Origin: Stramenopiles sp. TOSAG23-2
Taxonomy: Eukaryota; Sar
Assembly: GCA_900128395.1 (NCBI GenBank)
Contig: LT649706.1
Location: 1 to 15,484, forward strand
Direction: 5' to 3'
DNA length: 15,484 nucleotides
Part shown: positions 1 to 7,671 of the stretch, in pieces
Numbering within the stretch: the stretch's first letter is position 1
How the letters are laid out: every line of letters starts with the position of its first letter
The notes under the pieces: generated by a model
What the model was told of the DNA's origin: nothing
Database searches by the model: none
Seen by the model: the letters and a program-made list of their open reading frames with translations, nothing else
Position numbers and translations under genes: made by a program

Positions 1-280
1 ACCACCGATGCTACTGCAGCGATAACTAATACAACGACGAACAATACATAGAGAGAGATATTTGAAAAAAAATAAATAAAATATTTTTTTTGTTACGTTC
101 GTATGTACGACTCGTAACATTAGATATATTATATCTATCTATATAATACATTTTAACATTTTTTTTTAAATAAAGGAAAGGGAAAACAAAAAATTCGTAC
201 GGCGAACGTATGTTCGGTTTATTAATCATTAATTTAATATTTTAAAAATGTCCCCCTTTCTCTTTTCTCTTTTTTTTTTT
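1..280. other. Intergenic 3' flank of the large minus-strand gene
   Basis: No credible gene is seen. The short open frames here are AT-rich and resemble nothing. The stretch lies downstream of the stop codon at 281-283. Next to that stop is a pyrimidine tract (about 251-282), which is purine-rich in the minus-strand transcript. Farther out are an inverted repeat (91-119) and a CGTACG-bearing segment (194-219). Poly-T and AATAAA-like stretches are abundant, so no single polyadenylation signal can be chosen. Confidence 0.6.
91..119. repeat. Imperfect inverted repeat, TGTTACG...CGTAACA
   Basis: The outer arms TGTTACG (91-97) and CGTAACA (113-119) are exact reverse complements. The inner arms TCGTA (99-103) and TACGA (106-110) are also reverse complements, with TG at the centre and one or two unpaired bases between inner and outer arms. 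The segment could fold as a hairpin in a transcript of either strand or extrude as a cruciform. It lies in the 3' flank of the minus-strand gene. The function is unknown. Confidence 0.7.
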
Positions 281-3200
281 TTAAGCATGTTCACCATTTA
301 TTTTTCTGGCCTTCGTTCTTCGCTTCTTCTTTTTCTTATCAATATCTTGGCGTTTTCGACGCCTTTGTTGATGTTGTTGCATTGATCGATTCTCTGATTT
401 CCGCTTTGCAATTTCAAACGAATAATTAGCCTTTTCATAATCCGAAAATGCAAATAATGCAGAAGACTTTTTAGCACCACCATCATTATCATTATGTTTA
501 TTGTAATTTTTCATGCTATGATTCTTATTGACACTAGAAAATACGTTCTCAAAAAAAACTCGAAAGTAATCTATATCTTCCTTTGATTCTTGGATGCTTA
601 AGAAGTAAGGAACGATACTTTTAATATGTTCTATTAATATATCGGACGTGCCCAATTTTTTTTGAAAAACAGATATAATTGATAGCTTCAATGTATTCGA
701 TTGTTGTATCTGATGTAATTTGACAATCGTTTTTAATATATATAGTATAAAAACTTTATCTTCAATTACGTGATAGTCAGCAAAGGATAGGCCACTTGAG
801 GAGATCCCATTTTTAATTAAAAGCATTAATTTTTCCATATTTAGCAATAATTCTTTTCTTTCTGTTTCTAAATTTTGTGAATCAACATTACCACTTCCAA
901 CAAAGTCATTATTATTGATATAAGTAGAATTTAAATGGACCAATAATAAACCAGCATTTACAGATTCAATTATGGTACAAATGGATTTGTCAAAAATTAA
1001 TTTCTTTTCACGATCTAAAGTATCAATGATCTGCATTTTAAATTGCTTTGAACGTTTCAATTCAATCAAGGTATCCAATAACCAAGAATTCTCCCCTCTA
1101 AGTTGAGATTCATGTGACCGCAACATGTACAATAAACTTCTAGGTGGACGAACATCGTGACTAGTGGCATTGTTTCTAATATTTCCATCTCGACTAAATA
1201 TTTGCATGTTTACACGACAAAATGCAACTATAATGGATATAAAAAGAGTTTTTACATTACATAATAAATTTGATGAATTTGAGTTGATGATCATATTCCA
1301 TATATTATCTCGATGTTCTATATTAAAATCATTGTAATTCAAACCATCAGCATCGATTAGAGTCAAATGTGTTTCCCAATATGACAGTATACCAATGGTC
1401 GGAAGGTGGATTTGCCTCTTTGTAATTTTAAATTTTGTCATTATAGTATCATCAATCATAGATAATGGCGCATTACATATTTTTGGTGTTACAGTACCAT
1501 GAACATTACCACTGTTATCATATCCCAAACTAAATATTTCATCCCAAATAGAACACCAAAGACATTCTTTGTGAGTTTCCGGACTAACGTCAGCAGTTGT
1601 GTTAAGATCGTTACTTTTAATAGTATCAGCAGGCATAATTTCATTATTGACATTTGACCAAAATTCTATCCATTGAGGCGCTTTTACCAGATCAGTGCAG
1701 TGTGAAAATATCCAAAATAAGCGAGCTTGTATCCACGATGTTCCTAGCAAAGGTGGAGTTACATTAGTTCCCGTCCCCCTATCATTCTTACTCAAATACA
1801 AAATTGATTGGAAAATTAACGATTCGAAAATCTTATCGTTTACATCATTGAACAAAATTGTCTCACTAATATTTCTATTAAATATATTAGCATGTTGTAC
1901 AACATGATTTGGAAAGTGCTTCAAAACGCGTATTGCTGAGTAGATCATTTGATGACCCGTACGTTTTGGAGTTATTTGTTTTAAACCGTTAGTACTTCCA
2001 AGATTCAGTAATAATTTTTTCATTGCTTTAAAAATTAAAGACAAGTCAATATATTCATTGAAGTCCTGAAAGACGGAACAAATATCATTCAGTGAAATCA
2101 TATCTGGACAATCTAATGCTGCTCTAAACAACGTTTCGCTAATAGACATAATATTTGGAATTTTATCACGGAATAAAGCACTAAAGTAATCATTTAATTT
2201 TCGTTTTTTCGCAGCTGACAATAGGACTTTAATGTCTACTGCTGTAAAATAGCCTTGCAGAGCTTCCGCCCCAACAACATGCCACTTCACTAAATCATTA
2301 AGTAATCGGATTAAAAGCAATCTTTTTCCATTTTCATCGTCTGAAGTTTTACGTGAAGATACAAGATTTCTTAAATGATTCTGCAATTTACGCCCTTCCC
2401 CAGCATTTAATCCCTTATAAAAATTATATGCTTTTGAAGGTTGCTCTGTATACAACAGCATCAATTTATCCACTGTACTTATATTGTTATCTATTGTTTT
2501 GTCGTTGGAAATGGTATCATGTTGCTTGTTGTTGCATATTGCTACTTGTTCACTCCTGCTCCCATGCTTATTCGATTCCAAAATAAAGCTCGAATTAAAC
2601 AACATTTGTAATGTACTTTTCCATTTTGTATATAAATCACGCGATGACGCGATAACAATTGGCAGTGAAACATTTTCTATGCTAGAAAACGTAAGGGATA
2701 TTTCAATGTAACTCTTCTTCAATAAATTATTAAAAACGACTTTAAAATTGTCATCGTCTATTAAATTATTTAAGTCATACATATTAATTGCTCCAAATGT
2801 TGCAACACTAGCATTATTATTCTTAGCAAAAATTATCAGGGTTGCAAGCGTATTTTTGAAACAATTCCAGTGCGTAGCCATAGCGGATGATGGTAAAGAT
2901 GACATGGATTGATGTACATCAATATCATAAATACATACCGTAGAAATGTCATGGTGATCCGTTTGAAATAAATCAAACAACAAAGATACATGTAGACAAG
3001 TTGCAAGTTCAGCACTAAGATTACCCATACTATTATTTTCAGACGAAAGATATTTTTTATTATCATGAACTTGCGTATAATTAAAATATGCTTTAATCGT
3101 TTCAACATAAAATTCTTTATCAAAATATTGAAATAATTCATTCTTACTACCAGTATTATAGCTTCCATCAAATTTTATATACAGATGAAGATGTAAGATG

Positions 3201-4285
3201 TGTAAACAAATTGATCTTAAATTATATTGAAATTTTCTACATTCAGACGTCGTATTTTCATGAATATACTGAACTACTAATGTTGCAATTTCCTCACTGT
3301 TCCGATTCTCATCATTACTGTAAAATTGTTTTGGTAATATTGTCATTGTCTCATTTTTCTTTTTGGAACATACGTTTAAATAAATGCTTTTAAAATCATT
3401 ATTTATTCCTATTTTTTGAAGTGAACACAAAATATTTTGTGCAGATGATGTTACCAATTCAAAAAAAGAATTATAGATAACTTCATTGTAATATATTTTC
3501 TTCAATTCTGTTGATAATGTTGACATGAAAGTAAGTACTTCGACAAGTGTTGAGGAATGCCCATCTCCATTGCTATAACTACTATTACTTTTTTTTAGAC
3601 GATTATGTAATGTAATATACGTAGACTGGATACTTATATAAGTCAAAAAGGAAAAATGTCTATTATTTGATTGTCGTATCGACGTAAATTTCGGACTATT
3701 GAAAAGAATGACTTTTAGCATTGAAATAGAATATTTAATTTTCATTTGTAATTCACTATCATTTGTTACGATGGAACCTAAGATAATGTTTTCAATGTAA
3801 TACTTCAGTACAACTAAGTATGATACATAAAAACTTTCACTTGCTTCATAGCGTGATAGCAAAACATTATATATTTCGAATATATTGACAAAATCATTAA
3901 ACATAAATTGATGGAAAAATGTACCAATAGCATTATCAAATATATCTTTTGATTTCACGGAATAGACAAGAAGATGCAAAATATCAAAAAGGCTATCTGC
4001 ACTTGCGGAAAATGGTACTGCTTGTTCCGCTTTTTTTGACCCTGATGCACTATTCGTCTGCCCACCAGAGTTTATGCAATCCTTAGATTCACGTTTCATA
4101 TACTTTACAACCGTCTCAGATATTACCACTCGTAATATTTGATGTTTTTTACATAATTGACTTATTACATTCGTTCGATTGTTATTATTATTAACATCAT
4201 CACCTTTTTGTCTACCACCATATGAGGCAGAATGTAACAAATTATATGTTACATATTGTCTTGCAAGCCTGTATAGTTTATCCAT
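281..4285 (-). CDS. Large orphan protein with basic C-terminal tail (1334 aa)
   Basis: This is one uninterrupted 1,334-codon frame with ATG at 4285 and TAA at 281. I do not recognise the family. The protein is rich in Asn, Ser, Ile and Leu. Long stretches alternate hydrophobic and polar residues, as in an alpha-helical (HEAT/ARM-like) scaffold. There is a short Asn run at about 32-36, no obvious signal peptide and no clear membrane segments. The C-terminus is strikingly basic: RRRKR at 1308-1312 and KKKKKRRTKARK at 1317-1328, which looks like a bipartite nuclear or nucleolar localisation signal. A large helical protein with such a tail would suit a ribosome-biogenesis factor of the URB/NPA kind, but I see no diagnostic motif, so this is only a guess. 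It is divergent from the DHHC gene with about 600 bp between. That it is a real gene is well supported by its length; its function is not. Confidence 0.8.
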   Translation of the reverse strand: MDKLYRLARQYVTYNLLHSASYGGRQKGDDVNNNNNRTNVISQLCKKHQILRVVISETVVKYMKRESKDCINSGGQTNSASGSKKAEQAVPFSASADSLFDILHLLVYSVKSKDIFDNAIGTFFHQFMFNDFVNIFEIYNVLLSRYEASESFYVSYLVVLKYYIENIILGSIVTNDSELQMKIKYSISMLKVILFNSPKFTSIRQSNNRHFSFLTYISIQSTYITLHNRLKKSNSSYSNGDGHSSTLVEVLTFMSTLSTELKKIYYNEVIYNSFFELVTSSAQNILCSLQKIGINNDFKSIYLNVCSKKKNETMTILPKQFYSNDENRNSEEIATLVVQYIHENTTSECRKFQYNLRSICLHILHLHLYIKFDGSYNTGSKNELFQYFDKEFYVETIKAYFNYTQVHDNKKYLSSENNSMGNLSAELATCLHVSLLFDLFQTDHHDISTVCIYDIDVHQSMSSLPSSAMATHWNCFKNTLATLIIFAKNNNASVATFGAINMYDLNNLIDDDNFKVVFNNLLKKSYIEISLTFSSIENVSLPIVIASSRDLYTKWKSTLQMLFNSSFILESNKHGSRSEQVAICNNKQHDTISNDKTIDNNISTVDKLMLLYTEQPSKAYNFYKGLNAGEGRKLQNHLRNLVSSRKTSDDENGKRLLLIRLLNDLVKWHVVGAEALQGYFTAVDIKVLLSAAKKRKLNDYFSALFRDKIPNIMSISETLFRAALDCPDMISLNDICSVFQDFNEYIDLSLIFKAMKKLLLNLGSTNGLKQITPKRTGHQMIYSAIRVLKHFPNHVVQHANIFNRNISETILFNDVNDKIFESLIFQSILYLSKNDRGTGTNVTPPLLGTSWIQARLFWIFSHCTDLVKAPQWIEFWSNVNNEIMPADTIKSNDLNTTADVSPETHKECLWCSIWDEIFSLGYDNSGNVHGTVTPKICNAPLSMIDDTIMTKFKITKRQIHLPTIGILSYWETHLTLIDADGLNYNDFNIEHRDNIWNMIINSNSSNLLCNVKTLFISIIVAFCRVNMQIFSRDGNIRNNATSHDVRPPRSLLYMLRSHESQLRGENSWLLDTLIELKRSKQFKMQIIDTLDREKKLIFDKSICTIIESVNAGLLLVHLNSTYINNNDFVGSGNVDSQNLETERKELLLNMEKLMLLIKNGISSSGLSFADYHVIEDKVFILYILKTIVKLHQIQQSNTLKLSIISVFQKKLGTSDILIEHIKSIVPYFLSIQESKEDIDYFRVFFENVFSSVNKNHSMKNYNKHNDNDGGAKKSSALFAFSDYEKANYSFEIAKRKSENRSMQQHQQRRRKRQDIDKKKKKRRTKARKINGEHA

Positions 4286-4884
4286 CCTGTTCTATTATGT
4301 ACAAAAATAATTAAAGCAAAAGCAAAATCAATAGGATAAAAACAAATAAAGAAAGAAAAAAAGCACCAATTGCATCTAGTGGTTCAAAGTGTATACTATA
4401 CATATGTTTTAATTTTTTAGATTTTTGTTGGATATTTAAAAATTACCTGCCTGGCCTGGGCATCCATCCAACGCAAGCCCAGCAAGCCCGGCATGCCCAG
4501 CATGCTGGGCATGCAAGGTGCCAAAACCACCTGGAAGAAAATATTTTTTCAAAAAAAAACAACCACCCCAGTATGACAATAGCACAATAAAAGTGCACCA
4601 GTATTATAAAAACACCCAAAGTATAGAGTGTACCTGGTAGTATAGACTAGCTATTTTTTCTCGAGAAGGAACTACCGGTAGTGTGCTAATAACGAAAAAA
4701 TGAATAATAGTGGTGCAATAATTTCTTCCTGAATATATAATAATAAATAGAAAGTATCCTCTGTCTGTCGTCTGTTTGTTGGTGTGTTTTAGTTTGTAAG
4801 AGATAACAAATAGAATCTAATAAAGATGGAATAATTATAATAGTATAATATAATATAGTTGATTTAAGCGAAGATTTATTTAAC
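4286..4884. promoter_or_regulatory. Shared divergent intergenic region
   Basis: This gap must hold the 5' ends and promoters of both the large minus-strand gene and the plus-strand DHHC gene. No coding frame is convincing. The middle holds a GC-rich island (about 4446-4535) within otherwise very AT-rich DNA. CCAGTAT occurs twice (4568-4574 and 4598-4604), and ACTACCGGTAGT (4671-4682) is a 12-bp perfect palindrome. AT-rich stretches near both start codons could serve as TATA-like elements, but none stands out. The DHHC start context (A at -3, G at +4) is favourable. Confidence 0.5.
4491..4514. repeat. 24-bp perfect palindrome in a GC-rich island
   Basis: Positions 4491-4514 equal their own reverse complement; each arm contains GCATGCCCAG and the centre is CATG (4501-4504). 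The surrounding 90 bp or so is GC-rich and repeats related words: GCCCAGCA, AAGCCC (twice), and CTGGGCAT at 4456-4463, which is the reverse complement of ATGCCCAG at 4493-4500 and offers a competing fold. It sits roughly 210 bp from the large gene's start and 370 bp from the DHHC start. It could be a protein-binding site or a remnant of a small mobile element. No target-site duplication was identified. Confidence 0.75.
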
Positions 4885-5889
4885 ATGGGAGGTAACAAAA
4901 CGGATAAGAAAAAAAAAATTGCAAAAGAAGATAAAAGACCTATTCTGGATGATGGTTTAAATAAATGGTGGTTTGTATCGAGTGATGGTTGCGGTATAAC
5001 TTGTATGGTTATTACAATCGGACTGCATATTTTTAGTTACTGGGCACAGTGGAAATACATTTATGTGCCATGGATTGGCGTTTATTCATGGCAAAATGCT
5101 GTCTATACGTTTTTCACCGTATTGGCAGTTTATAGCCATACAAAATGTCAATTTACGGCACCAGGGGCTGTTCCAAAAAATTGCAAAGCACCTAAACTAG
5201 TAGAAGGTATTGATGAAGGCAACGAAGATATACGAAAATATTTATATTTAAGACGTAAATATGTGAGCAAAAGATTGATGATCAAACCAACAACTGGACA
5301 TTATTGCAGCGAAATAGAAATGGTTGTTATAAAGATGGATCATTATTGCCCGTGGGTTAATAATGTAGTTGGTTTATTTACGCAAAAATATTTTTTGCTT
5401 TTTGTATTTTATACATGTCTTTGCACACTTTGGGTGGCAATTATGTTAGGTGCACGAGTTTACAAATGCACTTATGGTAACCAACCAAGAAAATTTTCAG
5501 GATGGGATAAGCCACAAAATGTACAAGTTGCAGTTTGTGAAGTTAGCCAATGGGACATGATAACATGTGCCGCAAATGCAGTTGAATCATTAATCTTTTG
5601 TATATTTACTATTGCAATGGGTTGTGATCAATATGAAGCAATTGGGGAAAATACACCTTATATAGACCGGTTACAAAAAAAAAAAGGTAAAGAACAACAC
5701 ATTTATTTAACAACATGCGAAGTGTTTGGGGAAGATTTTTCTTGGCGCTGGTTTTTTCCTTTTGCACCAACAAAACAATTAACGGATCAATTCCAACAAA
5801 TGTGTTACGATACACTTCATATATTAAATCAAGCTGACAAAGCAGTAAAAGTACTTGTTAAGGAAAACCAGAGAAAGGAAAAAGCATAA
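4885..5889 (+). CDS. DHHC-type palmitoyltransferase-like protein, zinc ligands lost
   Basis: This 334-aa protein has the DHHC S-acyltransferase layout. TM1 is about 38-56 and TM2 about 69-87. A cytosolic cysteine-rich-domain equivalent lies at 121-163 with the DHYC signature at 152-155 followed by P-W-V-N-N. TM3 is about 168-190 and TM4 about 224-246. A cytosolic tail carries FGEDFSWRWFFPF (281-293), typical of the Golgi DHHC3/7-like group. Family members move palmitate from acyl-CoA to protein cysteines through the DHHC cysteine. The catalytic residues D152, H153 and C155 are present. Seven of eight zinc-ligand positions are changed: V127, R130, Y140, I144, V147, Y154 and V161; only C141 remains. 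The usual DPG motif reads APG (92-94), and the TTxE position is ENTPYIDRL-like (255-263). The frame is intact, which argues against a pseudogene. Whether it is still an acyltransferase is open. Confidence 0.9.
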   Translation: MGGNKTDKKKKIAKEDKRPILDDGLNKWWFVSSDGCGITCMVITIGLHIFSYWAQWKYIYVPWIGVYSWQNAVYTFFTVLAVYSHTKCQFTAPGAVPKNCKAPKLVEGIDEGNEDIRKYLYLRRKYVSKRLMIKPTTGHYCSEIEMVVIKMDHYCPWVNNVVGLFTQKYFLLFVFYTCLCTLWVAIMLGARVYKCTYGNQPRKFSGWDKPQNVQVAVCEVSQWDMITCAANAVESLIFCIFTIAMGCDQYEAIGENTPYIDRLQKKKGKEQHIYLTTCEVFGEDFSWRWFFPFAPTKQLTDQFQQMCYDTLHILNQADKAVKVLVKENQRKEKA

Positions 5890-6351
5890 ACAAAAATAAG
5901 AAAAACTGTTTTATATTTTTTAATAAAATAAAAAATATATATACGAATATATATTTATAAAATATTAAAAATGATGCGCGGTAGAGAGAAAGAGTGTGTT
6001 TGTAGTTGTTGTTATATCAGATATACGGCTGAAAGTCATACATAAAGTGTGTAATTTCTCTCTCTCTCCTCAAAAAAGGAATTATCATGAGTAAATTTAA
6101 AAAATATAAAGTTAATATTTTATTAATATTTAAAAAAATATAATATTAAATATTATATAATATGCATTTTTATACGAGTTCGTACGAAGTTTATATATAA
6201 AAAACTAAAAAAAATATATTTTACTAATTTGACACAAAAATATTTTTTAATCTCTAAAATCTACAAACAATATTTATTATTACTATAATAACAAAGACCT
6301 ATTTACAAAAATACAAACCAATATGATAGAATTGTATTAATACGTATATTA
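5890..6351. other. Convergent intergenic region, DHHC and VPS4 3' ends
   Basis: No gene is seen. This is where the 3' ends of two converging transcripts meet. AATAAA-like words (about 5921-5932) lie just after the DHHC stop and could be its polyadenylation signal. A CT repeat runs from about 6057 to 6068. Long AT-only runs fill most of the rest. TTCGTACGAA at 6179-6188 is a perfect 10-bp palindrome and one of three places where TTCGTACG occurs in the window. Confidence 0.55.
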
Positions 6352-7632
6352 TTACCCAGATCCATCGGATCCAAACTGTGCAGTCCATTTTTCAAATCGT
6401 ACCAATTCTGATGGTGAAACAGTTGCACCACCACCACGCCCGATAATAGTTTGAAAATCTTGAAGGACGACATCAGGACATTTTAGTTCTTCTGAACCAA
6501 TATCCATTAATGTTTTCTTCTCCGCTTTTCGATCATTTGCCTTGCATGGCATATAAAAATATCCATTTACACCTTCTGAATCGTTCACTTTTTTAAAGTG
6601 TGTTGCTATTTGACATTGTCGCAATGGTTCCATCAATGCCTCCCGGACAACAACAGATAAATCAGAACCTGAGTATCCATCCGTATCATCAGCTAAATTA
6701 TTAAAATCATCTTCAAGAAGGTTGTTTGGTGTATCTCCTAAATGCAATTTCATCATGTACGACCTTGCTTTTCTATCTGGCAAGGAAATATATATCCTTT
6801 TCTCAAACCTACGTCTCATAGCTGGATCCAATTCCCAAGGTACATTTGTAGCACCCAATACCAGTATACCATCATGTGATTTACCAACACCTTGCATTTG
6901 TACAAGAAATTCAGTTTTAATACGACGAGCTGATTCACTTTCACCTTCCCCACGTGCACTACACAATGAATCAATCTCATCGATGAAAATGATAGATGGT
7001 TTCTTCTCCCTTGCCATTTCAAACAACGTTTTAATTAATTTTTCACTTTCACCTACGTATTTAGACACCAAGTCAGCAGAAGAAACGGAAAAAAATGTTG
7101 AATCTGCTTCAGTTGCAACTGCTTTTGCTAAATACGATTTACCAGTACCTGGTGGTCCATACAACAATATACCTTTCCAAGGCCTGCGTTTCCCAGTAAA
7201 TAATTGAGGAAAACGCGCTGGTAAAATAACAGCTTCTTTCAAGGATGTTTTAGCTCCTTCTAGTCCTGCCACGTCGTCCCATTTCACATTTGGTTTGTCT
7301 TGTATTATAGAACTCATTAAAGAGTCGTGTAACTTATCTTTTTCTTTATCCTCTTCATCACCATTTGCTGATGCTCTTCGTTTCTTTTTCGGTTTGTTCC
7401 CTTCATCAATAATTTTCTTAATTTGCTCTGCACGATCCATGTATCCTTTCACGCGCAATGTTATCATTTCTTTCGCCTTTGCATTTTTTTCATATTTAAT
7501 ATGGTGCATAAAATATTCTAAAGCCCTATTGTATAATCCTAACGCTTTTTCCCAGTTGGATTCTTGATCTTCACGTATTGCTTCACCTACAATATCTATA
7601 GCTTTTTGCAAGGATGCATTATGATTTGACAT
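6352..7632 (-). CDS. VPS4: Vacuolar protein sorting-associated protein 4 (ESCRT AAA ATPase)
   Basis: The 426-aa product has the full VPS4 layout. An N-terminal MIT domain (about 5-76) binds ESCRT-III tails. A charged linker (about 77-108) follows, then the AAA cassette with Walker A GPPGTGKS (159-166), Walker B IIFIDE (214-219), sensor-1 ATN (261-263) and the arginine-finger stretch RRRF (273-276). The C-terminal part ends in the usual VSPSELVRFEKW helix. VPS4 hexamers disassemble ESCRT-III filaments in endosomal sorting, membrane abscission and repair, using ATP. Length is close to the family norm of about 435-440. Pore loop 1 reads K-Y-V-G-E (191-195), where animals and yeast have K-W-M. 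The linker contains PKKKRR (81-86), which resembles a monopartite nuclear signal. The gene is intronless and starts only 39 bp from the ATG of the next gene on the opposite strand. Confidence 0.96.
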   Translation of the reverse strand: MSNHNASLQKAIDIVGEAIREDQESNWEKALGLYNRALEYFMHHIKYEKNAKAKEMITLRVKGYMDRAEQIKKIIDEGNKPKKKRRASANGDEEDKEKDKLHDSLMSSIIQDKPNVKWDDVAGLEGAKTSLKEAVILPARFPQLFTGKRRPWKGILLYGPPGTGKSYLAKAVATEADSTFFSVSSADLVSKYVGESEKLIKTLFEMAREKKPSIIFIDEIDSLCSARGEGESESARRIKTEFLVQMQGVGKSHDGILVLGATNVPWELDPAMRRRFEKRIYISLPDRKARSYMMKLHLGDTPNNLLEDDFNNLADDTDGYSGSDLSVVVREALMEPLRQCQIATHFKKVNDSEGVNGYFYMPCKANDRKAEKKTLMDIGSEELKCPDVVLQDFQTIIGRGGGATVSPSELVRFEKWTAQFGSDGSG

Positions 7633-7671
7633 ATTTTATACTAATATTAGACCTGTATTTATGTAAATATA
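7633..7671. promoter_or_regulatory. 39-bp gap between divergent start codons
   Basis: Only 39 bases separate the VPS4 ATG (7632) from the first ATG of the plus-strand gene (7672). The gap is almost all A/T. In VPS4 orientation a TATAAAA word lies immediately before the ATG. It is too short to hold two full promoters and two leaders, so either the transcripts overlap at their 5' ends or the plus-strand gene starts elsewhere. Confidence 0.5.

Noticed and set aside
26-229. Minus-strand open frame of 67 codons
   Set aside because: It is AT-rich with no motif, and it spans the inverted repeats of the 3' flank.
4491-4514. The 24-bp palindrome as a rho-independent terminator
   Set aside because: The genome is eukaryotic, the site lies between divergent start codons, and no T-run follows directly.
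5263-5309. Possible intron in the DHHC gene (GTGAGC donor, TTGCAG acceptor)
   Set aside because: It is 47 nt, which would shift the frame, and it would remove the well-aligned K-P...H-Y-C part of the domain. The colinear frame is better.
6722-7207. Plus-strand open frame of 161 codons
   Set aside because: It is antisense to the conserved AAA domain of VPS4.
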